Source of the DNA: Caprella mutica
Taxonomy: Eukaryota; Arthropoda; Malacostraca; Amphipoda; Caprellidae
Assembly (NCBI GenBank): GCA_947561585.1
Contig: CANNZV010001115.1
Coordinates: forward strand, 269,115-333,114
Reading direction: 5' to 3'
DNA: 64,000 nucleotides
The notes beneath the pieces are model-generated. The model worked only from the letters and a program-made list of their open reading frames with translations, was not told the origin of the DNA and searched no databases. Below, in pieces: positions 22,400 to 32,879 of this stretch. Each line of letters begins with the position of its first letter. The stretch's first letter is position 1. A program made the position numbers and the translations under genes.

Positions 22400-22650
22400 T
22401 GCCATTCTTCTCCACTTGAAACTCCTTATAAAGCAAGTGAATGTAAAATCAGATCGAAATCTGGTATACAAAATTCTGCACCTCCTTACAGAAATGTGGA
22501 TATCTATATATTTACAATGGATTCCTGCTCATAGAGGTATAGTTGGGAATGAAAAAGCAGACAAGATTGCCATGCAATTTTGTCAACTCGAACATTCCCC
22601 TACTTTGCTCCCTTCCAGTTGTAGACTATTGGAGACTGATGAAAAATAAA
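22400..22650 (+). pseudogene. LINE RNase H domain fragment
   Basis: The 77-residue frame contains LQWIPAHRGIVGNEKADKIA, the C-terminal RNase H motif (WIP-H-G--GNE-AD) of I/Jockey-type LINEs, preceded by NLVYKILHLLTEM, which fits the preceding helix. Catalytic Asp/Glu residues upstream are missing, so this is an isolated end of a dead element. Confidence 0.75.
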
Positions 22651-23844
22651 ATGTTTGAATTGTGGAGAAATCAATGGATTGAAGAAGTAGAAATAAATAA
22701 TAAAGGTTAGACGCTTAGCAAATATTAACCCATTCCAAGCGGCAGTAGGTGAATGGAAGGCGACAAAAATAAAAAAAACCGCCGCTATTGACTGTTTTCA
22801 ATTTAAACTACACTATTTGGTTATCAAGCTAAATCATGGATTCAAATAAGCGTCTCTATATAAACTCTGCCGCTTGTCGGTGGGGTGACATACGAATTTT
22901 GTATTATTATTGATATAGTTGAGCTCACTATAAGTGAGCATTTTTGAGTTGCATCAATTGAATTAAAGTTACTTCTATTCGTATATATATAGACATATGA
23001 AATTAAATCATTAAAAAAAAATCCAAAAATAGTTATCCGTTTTTCCATTTCTACTGTGTTTTTTCGAGTATTCCTTTCATTGTTGGATCGACAATGTACT
23101 CAACAGTCAACATATTTACATATTTCCATTTCAAATGCATCATCTTTCCTTCGAACTTACATACAGTTTGTCGTTTATATATATATATATATTAGAATTA
23201 TAGGGAAAAGCAAGAAGTGTGCGAGAAAAATACTTAAAGAACCACTGGTCTATGAGAGTTTATTGAAAACAATTGATCGAACGGAAAATTGATCTCACAA
23301 CAATTGATAGAAATATAGATCGAATAGATCAGCTACTAAACACAAAGGATGGATAAATACCGTATATACAACAAAACAAAACTTACATATTATTTCCAAT
23401 TCTAGTATTTTACATTAATTAATACTTAATGTATCCTTATCCTTTGTTTTGTATGTGTATATCACTTCCATTGTCTTCACATTTATAAGCTCATAGGCTG
23501 TCATCAAAAGAGAGAAAATTGTTCGAAAATATAGTCCTGATGACTCGATCATCCAATATTTACTCTGATTGGCACATATATTTTTAGCAATTGCTCGAAC
23601 TACAGTTTATTCAATGTGTGTCCCATTATTATTAAATTTACCGTAGGTCTGGGTCGTGACGCATTGATATTTAGGGAAAGTTGAGAAATTCCCACTGAAA
23701 TGCAACATAACTATACATTTAGGTGCCATCATGGGTATTTAATTAGATGAGCATTGTTCTCGAAGGTGTTAGTTGACTTTGTTCATGGAGTCGCTTTCCT
23801 TTCTGACTTCTTCTTCCAGTTCTTTGTATTTAATTTACTTTTGA
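22651..23844. other. AT-rich stretch with a short TA microsatellite
   Basis: A (TA)n run occurs at about 23177-23194. No coding motif was recognised in the small frames at 22842-23292 or 23754-23963. Confidence 0.4.
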
Positions 23845-23917
23845 CGTCAGTGATGATAATGATGATAATATTTATTGAGAAAAATAAAGTATTCAAATAT
23901 ACATTTAACTCAAGCCC

Positions 23918-26504
23918 CTATATAACTAAAAAAAAACTTTTTGGTCGCAAGGGTCGCAAATGACAAAGATTAGTTCCACCCCAAATCAAGTTACAATAAA
24001 GCAAATATGGAAGAGCAAAGCTATTATACAACTTGGTGAAACAATTTAAAGGAACACAGTCTTTTATCTTCCTAATTATAACAATAGATTTTGAAATTTT
24101 ATTACATATATGTGAAATATGGTTATTGAATTTGAGCTCTACATCTAAATGAACACCCAAAAATTTACAATTAGATACAATATTAATATTGGAATCGTTA
24201 ATAAATAGGCTATTAATATTATCTGGCATACTCCTGTTTGTAAAGATTATGGCATCGGTTTTGATGGCATTAACAGATAATCTATTACACGCAGCCCACT
24301 CACCAAACACCGCCAAGTCTCTATTGGCTGTTGCTATGAGTTCATGTGGACACGAATGTTGAATAACAAAGTTGTATCATCAGCAAACATTACCCAAGAA
24401 AAATTTCAGAAATACCAGGCATGTCATTTATAAACATAATAAAAAGTAAAGGACCCAAGATAGATCCCTGGGGAACACCAATGTTGTTGACACTAATCTG
24501 ACTATTTTGGTTTCCAATGGCAACATATAGGCGTCTATCCCTGAGGTAACTTGCTATCCACTCCCGACATCTTCCCCTTACACCATACCTATATAACTTG
24601 TCCAGCATAACATCATGATTGACAGTGTCAAAAGCTTTCCTAAAGTCAACAAAGACACTCAGACAATATTCCATAGCATCCAAGCCATTATATAACTTTT
24701 CAATAAAATTAAGAATAGCATCTTGAGTTGACTTTTTCTTTCTAAACCCATATTGAGATTCAGTGATCAAGTTATACCTCTCAAAGAAATTTATTGGTCT
24801 GCCAAATATGCAACGTTCATACAACTTACTCATAACTGGCAGTAATGAAATAGGTCTATAATTATCCACATGTAGAGGAGAACCTCCTTTGTGGATTGGT
24901 ACAATTCTAGCACATTTCAAAGATTCAGGGAAAATACCAACATTGAATGATTCGTTAATCAAGGAAGAAATAGGTAAAGAGAGAATGTGTTCTGCAACTT
25001 AACTGGGACAGAATTAATACCCACTGAACAACTTTCAAGCCACCCATAATCTCATTCTCAGTTACAGGCGACAAAAATATAGAGTCTAAGTTGCTGGTTC
25101 GAATAAAATCATAAGGAGATCTACCAGATAGGAAGATTTGAGAATCTAAGTTACTGGCAATATTTGAAAAATATTGATTAAATTCCTCAGCAATTAAGGA
25201 AGTATTAGTTGTTTCAACATTATTTACAATTATTCTCCTAATCGACTCCCCCCCTCGCATGGCCCATCAGATTTCTGATCAATGACCATGTCTTTCTCAA
25301 ATTAAGTCTGTTTAATTCAAAAGAATTCAAGTAGTAGTTACGCTTGGCTTGTCTAATTAAATTTGTAAGTCTATTCTTAAATTTCTTGTTTTGATCAGCG
25401 CTAATTCTGCCTAACTTGTAGATTTTAAAAAAAGAAGCTTCTTTTTATTAGTTTCAATAAACCTGTAGTTAGCCAAGGTTTAGATAGTCTTTTATAAGAT
25501 AAGAATTTAGTTTTAAGGGGAAAAGTATTACAATAAACATTATTTACAATATCGATGAACATATCGACTTTCCCCCCAATGTCACCACACCAAAATACTA
25601 TCAAAGTCAATATCAGACAATTTACCAGCAAAAATAATATTAAGCTCCTCAGAATGTTGTCTGAAAGTGATCTTCTTTTTGCTCGAGATTTCCTGTGTAT
25701 TCACGATTATGTGTGCAAAGGTGGGACAATGGTCAGTCAGATCAAACGAGAGAATACCACTAGAAAGACAACACAAAGAATTTATCCATACATGATCAAG
25801 TTAACTAGGTAAAATATGGGAAGATTCACCAGAACGAAATCTAGTAGGTTTCAATATTAATGGTAAGTATGAAATAGATTGCATTTCAGTAAAAAAATTG
25901 TTGATAGATTGAGACCCATTGTTTAGCAAGTTAATGTTAAAGTCACCACCTAATATAACATGGCCATCAAGGCCCCGCAAAATATTCATTAACACATCCG
26001 TAAAATTATCAACACTGTCAAAATGGGTTCGGTATAAAGCAATTATTGTATAAGAGATATCTTTAATTCTAACAACAACTCCACAAGTTTCAATTGTCTG
26101 ATCCGACAAACATAAATTGTTTACCTTTGACGAGTAAATATAATCCCTAACAAAAATACTGACGCCACCGCCATGTGTAGGTCTAACTGTATGATGGCCT
26201 GTATATCCGTGGATGGAAGCATAATCAACAGTTTCATCTGTAAACCACGTTTCTGTGATTATTAAAACATCAGGACTCTTCGATAATGCGCATAGCATGG
26301 ATCTAGTAGATCACCATTTGCCCTAAAACTTCTAACAATAGAGTTAAAGACAGTAAAGCACTCGGAAGTAAGGTCATCATCAAATTCGCTGTTATATCTT
26401 TCAATCGAATAATACTGAGATTTGTCTGGATCAGTCAGTGATGGAAGAAATGCATTGATAAAATTATCATCAGGGTCACAATCAGCACCATCTAAGTTGA
26501 TCAT
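23918..26504 (-). pseudogene. LINE ORF2: AP-type endonuclease and reverse transcriptase
   Basis: The endonuclease reads from about 26330 to 25720: VRSFRANGD, LIITETWF, GGGVSIFVRD, YRTH, GGDFNINLL and a DLTDHCP motif in place of SDH. A linker follows (25630-25000) with LSKPWLTTGLL. The RT contains HKGGSPLHVDNYRPISLLP, YGFRKKKST, FVDFRKAFDTVNHDVML (first Asp), GVPQGSILGPLLF, then after a frameshift near 24385 ADDTTL (catalytic box), and KCKFLG-type and WGGTNL motifs near the end. At least four frameshifts or stops separate the pieces (near 26290, 25790, 25000 and 24390). It would copy LINE RNA at a nicked target site. Confidence 0.88.
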
Positions 26505-26545
26505 TGAGTCGGCAAGAAAAAGTTAGAAAACGACCTCAGACCAAA

Positions 26546-26745
26546 GGACTTCAGAGTAGAGGACATTAAAGTAGAGGACATCAGAGTAGAGGACTTCAGA
26601 GTAGTGGACTTCAGAGTAGTGGACTTCAGTGTGGTGGACTTCAGAGTGGTGGACTTCAGAGTGGTGGACTTCAGAGTGGTGGACATCAGAGTTGTGAACA
26701 TCAGAGTAGTGGACCTCAGATTAGTGGACACCATTGTAGGGTACA
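26546..26745 (-). repeat. 15-bp minisatellite upstream of the LINE ORF2
   Basis: About thirteen units of GGACTTCAGAGTAGT (plus-strand reading). As 15 is divisible by three, the minus strand encodes a repeated Ser-Thr-Thr-Leu-Lys peptide that runs directly into the ORF2 start region, with the stop TGA and the ATG at 26504 overlapping as ATGA. Whether this belonged to the active LINE or expanded later is unknown. Confidence 0.85.
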
Positions 26746-27049
26746 TAAGTTTAGGGTATATACATCATAGTAGGACAGAGAGGTGCAAAGACGAAGCATA
26801 GGCATGCATCCAAATATGTTAAAAAGATTTACAGTGAAAGTCCTGTCGTGAATCGCAGCAAAGCTTATTGTGTACCTCAGTATACAAAAGATAACTACGA
26901 ATTTTGCTCATTCGAAACTTGTGCAAAACACGATATATTTTTCAATATATGTGATTGCATTGAAAGTAGTGCTGCGTAAATGTAGACATCCATTCATGAT
27001 TAACAAACATACATAGCATGATAACACAGTTAGTCAGTCATTTCCTACG

Positions 27050-27720
27050 CTCATTGCCCATCAATGCGTCCGAGACAATGCCCACACTCTTTTTCAACAG
27101 TTCATCAAGCTTCATTGTCGAATTAACAATTAACTTGCATTTGGGTGTCCATCTGACTTGAGCCAAACAAAAACCCTACCCCCTAACAATCTTGTTAAGA
27201 TGAAGCTTTTTTGCTTGTCTAAGGGTGTAGAGAAATGTAGAGCGTGTTGCCGAGAGATGCTCATTGATGTATATGCCAGTGGGTTTAGTCCTCTTGGCCG
27301 TCAGAAGAGAATCTTCTCTTTGATCTCGCCTTTTAAATTTTACAACAATTCTCCTTTTGTCTGACTTCTGAGAGACAGGTCCTTTCCCTATTCTGAATGC
27401 AGTAACAAGATCATCGACTTCCAGCTCAACTTACTCCTAAATCAACGTGTCAGCCCTCATACTTGTTTCCAGTTCATCAAGATGCTCCCTCCGTTAATTC
27501 ACAGTGATTTCTCTTCATGGTGTTCAATTTCGCTTTCGAGTCGTGTTATACGGTCATCTCTCATCTTCAGCTTTTCTTCCAAACCAGTAAAAGCAAATTC
27601 AAATTTTACAGATATCAACATGTAGAGAGCTCGACTCTCCTCCGATAGCTGATCTATGAAGTATCTCATTGTTGTTTTCCTCATTTGCATTCTTGCGTTT
27701 CCTAGCTGCCATGGTAATTG
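27050..27720 (-). pseudogene. LINE ORF1 (nucleic-acid-binding protein), broken
   Basis: It starts at an ATG near 27712 followed by AARKRKNANEENNNE. A coiled-coil-like LEEKLKMRDDRITRLESEIE follows in a second frame (27570-27510), then VDDLVTAFRIGKGP, RRIVVKFKRRDQRED, GIYINEHLSATRS, LYTLRQAKKLH (27430-27200) and WLKSDGH-like residues, ending LDELLKKSVGI near 27080. Order and motifs fit LINE ORF1 proteins of the coiled-coil plus RNA-binding type. At least three frameshifts. Confidence 0.75.
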
Positions 27721-27730
27721 ATGATACAAA

Positions 27731-28066
27731 AGATCGTGAATATAATAACAGCAAATACTCTTCCAGTTAGTTCAAGGTACATGAACATGTATTCCTTTCA
27801 CATATAATTTCATTAACCGTTTAAAGAGACTTATTGAGATTTAAGGAGCAGCAGCAGAGATCATTTATGGCAGAAACAACTGTGTGTAGTTGTACACAGA
27901 GACAATATCAACACAGGGTTTTACTAGCATAGGGTATACGAAACTGAGTGAAAACTACAGAAACGCCACATTGAGCGACACACTACACTACACGTCCACA
28001 CACCTCAGAGAGTAGACCATACAATTACATATGGGTTTTGGTCCGAAGCAGACTGTAAACTTATAC
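27731..28066. other. no recognisable feature
   Basis: Between the LINE 5' end and the MITE at 28070. It may include LINE 5' untranslated sequence; no boundary or motif is visible. Confidence 0.4.
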
Positions 28067-28069
28067 TTA

Positions 28070-28269
28070 AGGCCTTGTTACACGGTGCGAGTTATTGTCG
28101 TGACAGTGGGCAGCAGTTGTCTTACTGTACTAGCATGCCAGTATCTCTATGTTCATAGCATTGAATCTCCATGAGTTACTCGACTGATGCGGTCACACTG
28201 TGCGAGTAGCTGCACTACAGTAACTGGCTAGGCCAACTTGCACGTTTACTCGCACCGTATAACAAGGCA
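28070..28269. mobile_element. 200-bp MITE with TTA duplication (PIF/Harbinger-like)
   Basis: Inverted ends AGGCCTTGTTACACGGTGCG and (reversed right end) TGCCTTGTTATACGGTGCG, with subterminal GAGT words. TTA lies at 28067-28069 and 28270-28272. A 3-bp TTA/TAA duplication is typical of PIF/Harbinger. Non-coding. Confidence 0.78.
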
Positions 28270-28315
28270 TTATGCTACTACTTTCATCGAAATTTGAAAC
28301 TCATTATCACGGAAG

Positions 28316-29687
28316 ACGAATTTTAGAAGCGTTTAACACAATACAGGACAGTTTTAAGCCAATACCACACCTAGTCAATAGGGCACTAGTTGAAGTGGTA
28401 CGTCTGTGAAACTCTCCTTATGTCGTTCAACTCGTTGGGAAGCTTTGATGAAGATAATTTTACATGAAGAAATCAATCTGTTTATGTCTGGATAATTAAT
28501 TTTCATCAATTCAGGTATTCTATGTAGGCCGTGTGCTAGGCATATAAAATGTCATGGATCATCTTCGTGTAGAGGACTGTCAAACCACCCGTAGCTTTTA
28601 TCATGCAAAAGCAGCGTCGGTACACACTAGTGACTAGAAGAACATTCTCATACTTCATTTCTGTAGGCTAAGTAGACTGCAATGAATTATTGAAGAACGG
28701 AACAATAGTACTGTGGTTAAATTTAGGTAGAACTTCAATATTAGCCAAAAAGCATATCCTCTTTCGTCCTCTACTCCTAAAACTTCAATAAAACTCCGTG
28801 GTTTCGTCAAGAGATACCCACAAGTTTTGGCCACATGCCTTCCTTCTTAGTTCTTTCATAGATTGAAGAAACATAGTATTTCCGTAAAGTGGACTGGTCT
28901 GGTGCAGATTTTCTCGTGTATTTCTTGAACGGTTCTTTGCTAACATTATTCAGAGGAATATCACACTGCACGACATGTATAATCGACAAAGATCTTCGTG
29001 AAACGGCTGCCTTCGTATGGTTCCATTGGTGACTGTGAGGACTCACTGCTGTACTGGTACCTTCATATTTAGTACTCTAAAGGTTAGATTCATTGGAATC
29101 ATACGTTTTAGTTCCACCCTCAGAGTGCGATGGAAACCTTGCTTTGTTCAACAAATGCTGCCTTGTTTGATAATGTTGCGATACCAGCGATTTTCTTCAA
29201 TTGTTTAACTGGAAAGAATTTGAGGACTCGTCAAAAAAACTCTGAGATAGAATACAATATCTGTAATAATGTGAAATATTGCTAGGGCTCTGCTATTTTT
29301 CTGAATTTTAATTCAATATTCAAACTTAATGTTCCCTCACAACGTATGTAAGAGAGCCAGGAATACTTTTTACAGTGACAGAAAGACAAAAACTAGAAAT
29401 TACATAGGACACTTGAAGGTCCGAGAAGCTAAATGCATTAGGAGATAACCTAGGGTGAGTTACGAGAGTGGAATACTGTTAATAATTAAGAAATTTAAAC
29501 TGTTTTACCAGTGTTCAATTGCGTAGTTTTAACCGTTTATGAATTTATAATATCATTAGCACTGGTTATTCTAATATGGTAAAAAGTGAAACAAACTGTA
29601 CTAAGTTTTTAATTTAAACACCTGGAAAAATTGAATACACATACCATTGTAAAATCTTGAATTAATTTTACTTAGTAAATGAGTAAA
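28316..29687 (-). pseudogene. left inverted arm with hAT-like transposase fragment
   Basis: This arm is the reverse complement of 40672-42051. On the minus strand it reads VVQCDIPLNNVSKEPFKKYT then RKSAPDQSTLRKYYVSSIYE (28990-28860), the N-terminal region of a hAT-like transposase group (related to CGGBP1-type proteins), followed in another frame by DETTEFY-, FLANIEVLPK- and FYTKMIHDI-like pieces toward 28500. The 79-residue open frame at 28807-29046 is the longest intact stretch. Stops and frameshifts disable it. Confidence 0.72.
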
Positions 29688-29875
29688 AAAATAATAATCA
29701 TTTTTAGTCATGGTGGTCAGTATATAACTAGCGTTGTTCATAAATAACTGGTAACCATGAAAATTCACTTCACTATTGCACCCCCTGCCACAGTATTAGT
29801 TTAAAGTCGTTATTATTAATTAAACCTTAATCATCGGTAGAAATGAGCTTGGTAATTTTATGGTATATTTTAGTT

Positions 29876-30301
29876 GGGGTACGGTCAAGAGCCCCCCCGG
29901 TCATGAGCCCCCCTAGGTCATAAGCCCCCCCCCCCCCGGTCACGAGCCCCCCCTCCATGTTTTTTTAATCCTTATTTACCTAGTTAAACAAATGAAGAAC
30001 TACTTAGATAGAAATAACTGAGGGTTGCTAATGTAGTTTGTTGTATCCGCTAGATTGTTGTACTGCACACTTCATGATTGTTTAATGACCTGGCAGGGGG
30101 GTTCGGGGGGCGGCACGCCCCCCATATACATATATTTTATGTCTAATCAGTAATGAACTACAAAAGTGTCAATAAGGATTAAATAATATAGGTAAATAAG
30201 GATTTAAAAACAGGGGAGCTCGTGACCGGGGGGGCTCATGACCTAGGGGGGGCTCATGACCGGGGGGGCTCTTGACCGGGGGGGGCTTATGACCTACACC
30301 C
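29876..30301. mobile_element. 426-bp element with GGTCATGAGCCCCCC word-array ends
   Basis: Left arm: repeated GGTCA(A/T)(G/A)AGCCCCCC words (29883-29955), then TTAATCCTTATTTACCTA. Right arm: the same in reverse (30185-30299). The 9-bp ATTTTAGTT is found at 29867-29875 and 30302-30310, a perfect target duplication. The ~150-bp core repeat occupies 30035-30178. No coding capacity. The superfamily is not recognised; 8-9-bp duplications occur in several DNA transposon groups. Confidence 0.8.
30035..30178 (+). repeat. ~150-bp core repeat with GC-rich hairpin, copy 3
   Basis: Starts GTAGTTTGTTGTATCCGCTA and ends AACTACAAAAGTGTC, so its extreme ends are weakly inverted (GTAGTT / AACTAC). The hairpin GGGGGGCGGCACGCCCCCC has an 8-bp stem. 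Copies at 10335 and 18555. Confidence 0.8.
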
Positions 30302-30519
30302 ATTTTAGTTAGTATATGGAATCCTGTTGTAAATTTTCAGCACATTTTGAATCGTGGTTTCCAATTCATTCAAGTTTGAAGATTTTAACAACTTTCCAAA
30401 CGTGCCACAGTATTAGATTATTAAACCAAAAATAATTTTGTAGGATACAATTTTACAATGTTTATTTATACAAAAAAAATTTATCGCAAAGCCTAACATT
30501 TAATTTAATAATATATAGG

Positions 30520-30790
30520 CTACATGAGATCCAGTCTATTGGAAAACAATTACAATTCTCTCATCGACAGAGTCTGCCAATTTTTTTATTTCAGAACAAG
30601 CAATTGTGTTTGCAGAAATCTCAATTGCTTTAAACCATTCTAATTTTAAAGTGTACCGCTTTTCATCCTTGTAAATCACCTGCTTCATGATCCCCATAAT
30701 TTATGATAGGGTTCAAATCGGGGGAGCACGGTTGCTATTCCATCAAATGGTCATCCTTCAAACCTGTCGATGACAAGAATGCCTGTGTTG
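30520..30790 (-). pseudogene. Tc1/mariner-type transposase C-terminal fragment
   Basis: Minus-strand frames give NSPDLNPI followed by a damaged Glu region, LWGIMKQVIYKDEKRYTLKL, EWFKAIEISANTIACSEIKK and LADSVDERIVIV. The order DLNPIxN-x-W-x-K, then I-x-K-L-x-DS-R, is that of the end of Tc1/mariner transposases. Frame changes occur near 30740. The remainder of the element is not found nearby. Confidence 0.68.
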
Positions 30791-30859
30791 CCTTAGCAGA
30801 ATGAGAGGGGGTTCACACGTATACTTTGTGTCCGCACTGCTGAGTGTCACTCACTTGCC

Positions 30860-31072
30860 TGCGTTTTAGTTCCGGTACGCTTTAGTGACTAATATCTTAT
30901 CGTAGATGTTATGAATATTGTTCAAATATTCGCTTTTATAATATATTACTTAGTTAATATAGTAAAACTCCTGAGTTATGAAGCACTCGAGTATAAATGA
31001 ATGACCTGAATTATGAAATAAATTTCAGTTTCGAAGTATTTTCTATGTTTAAATTATTGAAAATAATATACG
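30860..31072. other. AT-rich spacer
   Basis: Nothing recognisable between the Tc1-like fragment and the large element. Confidence 0.4.
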
Positions 31073-32334
31073 TCAAGTTGGTGACCGGACGTTTCGTACC
31101 CGGTCGTTTCGTACCCGGACGTTTCGTTAACGGACGATTCGTTACTAGGACGTTTCGTTACGAGATTTTTCTTTTTTTTTAAACTGGAAAGATTTATTCT
31201 TATTTGTTATGGGTTGCATACTACAATTTATTCCAATCCCATATATTTAAGAATTTATACTACTTTAATCTATAAGGTTTGACATACATTTTATTCGTCT
31301 GCTAAGTATCTGGATATATATCGATTATAATCAGAGGTATAAAAATTAACAATCATCTCTTAATATCTTTGATTAGAAAAGTTGGAAGTGAAAATATTAT
31401 GGATACTAATTGATATAGAAGTTAAATAACAATAAATATATTTAATTTTCCCCATAAGATCGAAAATGTTGTTCAGTCGAAAATGAACGGTAGGGTAAAG
31501 ATCCAATAACCAGATGTTACATGTTACCGAACGAAAATAACATAATTTAAAAACATAACCCTCCTTATCTTTGCGAAGGTATTAAATATTTTCGATCATA
31601 AAAGAAAAGACTATATAATTAACTATTCTAACTCAAAATTTTAATTCCCTTATACTATTTTCTAATATGATTGAAAATTTCCGGTGATTTGGGGTAAATA
31701 ATTAAAAAAAAATGATTGGGTGAAAAAATGTATAGGTAGGGGCATTTATGACATATTGTGCCCTTACCCCAAAAAAATTGCAACAAAAGGTTTTTCAACT
31801 GATTTAATTAGTATTGGGTGTCAGAATAAACATATTAAAATCTTAAGTAATCCAACTTCCGGAAAGTGTTTTTTTCAATATGGCCGCCAACCCATTAAAA
31901 TAACAGTAAATTGACCATAACTTGGTTATCATACGACTAAAGTATGTAGTTTTGGTTTCTATATCTAGGTTTTTATACTTACCCTGTGAAGTCAGTGAGA
32001 CCTTTATCAGAATTGTTGAATTATCTGCTACCCTATAAATTCAACATGACAATCCAAGATGGCTGTCAGAACAATTAAAAATGAACAATAACAATGTTTT
32101 GGTTAAAACACGGTGAATTTCTAAGTATATTTGAGTAAACTAAGCAGGCATAAAAATTAGTTCATATAGTGTGGTCAAGTAGACTCTTGAAATAATTGTG
32201 GAATAAAGAATTCATATATGTGGTCATTTACAATCATGACACAATTTGCATAAAAAGTTCATATAATGTGGTCATGTAAAATTATGACATAATCAGCGTA
32301 AAGAAAGCATATGGATCAAGTATTACCGAAGATC

Positions 32335-32832
32335 ATCGCTATCGATGGCATCGTCTTTAATTATGTGATTGCTGTAGTATGGTTTGTCATATGAACCAGT
32401 TTGTCGTCCACATCCAGCATGGCATGGTAGCCTATATCTAAGGCAGCAACAGTGAGGTGGACATTTTGCAATTGCCGTTTATCATTTTCAGCAGGTTGTC
32501 CGGAGCAGCTTTCATGTATGTCATGATTGGAACTATCTCATTGTTGTCTATTTTCCATCCCCTGTCTAGAGCATAATCTGGTAGTAATTTCTGAGAAAGT
32601 AGAATTTTGTAGAGGATGATGTAGGTGTCAAACGTTCAGATTAAACAAAGGACCGAACCTGTTGCAATTTTCCTGACCAATGTGTTGTACTACAGTGTTT
32701 TCAGGTTACTACTGCCATCGTCGCCAAACTTAACGATCATAGCTTTGTTTCCAAGATCCTTAATGATGTGGTCTTGTCTGATTTGGGAGAATTTGCACAT
32801 TCTTTGATTATTGGTTGACCTTACACTACCCT
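32335..32832 (-). pseudogene. nuclease-like transposon protein, C-terminal exon
   Basis: Begins after a splice-acceptor-like TTTTCTTTCAG (minus strand, 32843-32833). It reads GSVRSTNN..., a KAMIVKFGDDGSSNLKTL piece, YNTLVRKIATG, then PDYALDRGWKIDNNEIVPIM and APDNLLKMINGNCK near 32470. The family normally ends in a Cys-rich zinc-binding tail; here it is out of frame and interrupted by stops. Same protein as 38416-39290 and 36640-36880, in the expected order. Confidence 0.68.
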
Positions 32833-32879
32833 GAAAGAAAAGTGTACTTCACCGAACCTATATATAGTTTCATACAAAC

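Larger units (their letters stand above)
23845..27730 (-). mobile_element. near full-length LINE (CR1/Jockey group), inactive
   Basis: ORF1 (27720-27050), a 15-bp minisatellite (26546-26745) and ORF2 with endonuclease and RT (26504-23918) lie in order on the minus strand. The 3' end is near 23845, where TTATCATCATTATCATC-type short repeats replace a poly-A tail, as in several CR1-group LINEs. No RNase H follows the RT. Frameshifts in ORF1 and ORF2 prevent activity. The 5' end may extend a little beyond 27730. Confidence 0.85.

Noticed and set aside
28807..29046. Small host gene (79 residues)
   Set aside because: The same stretch is mirrored at 41381-41563 within inverted arms and matches hAT-like transposase motifs.
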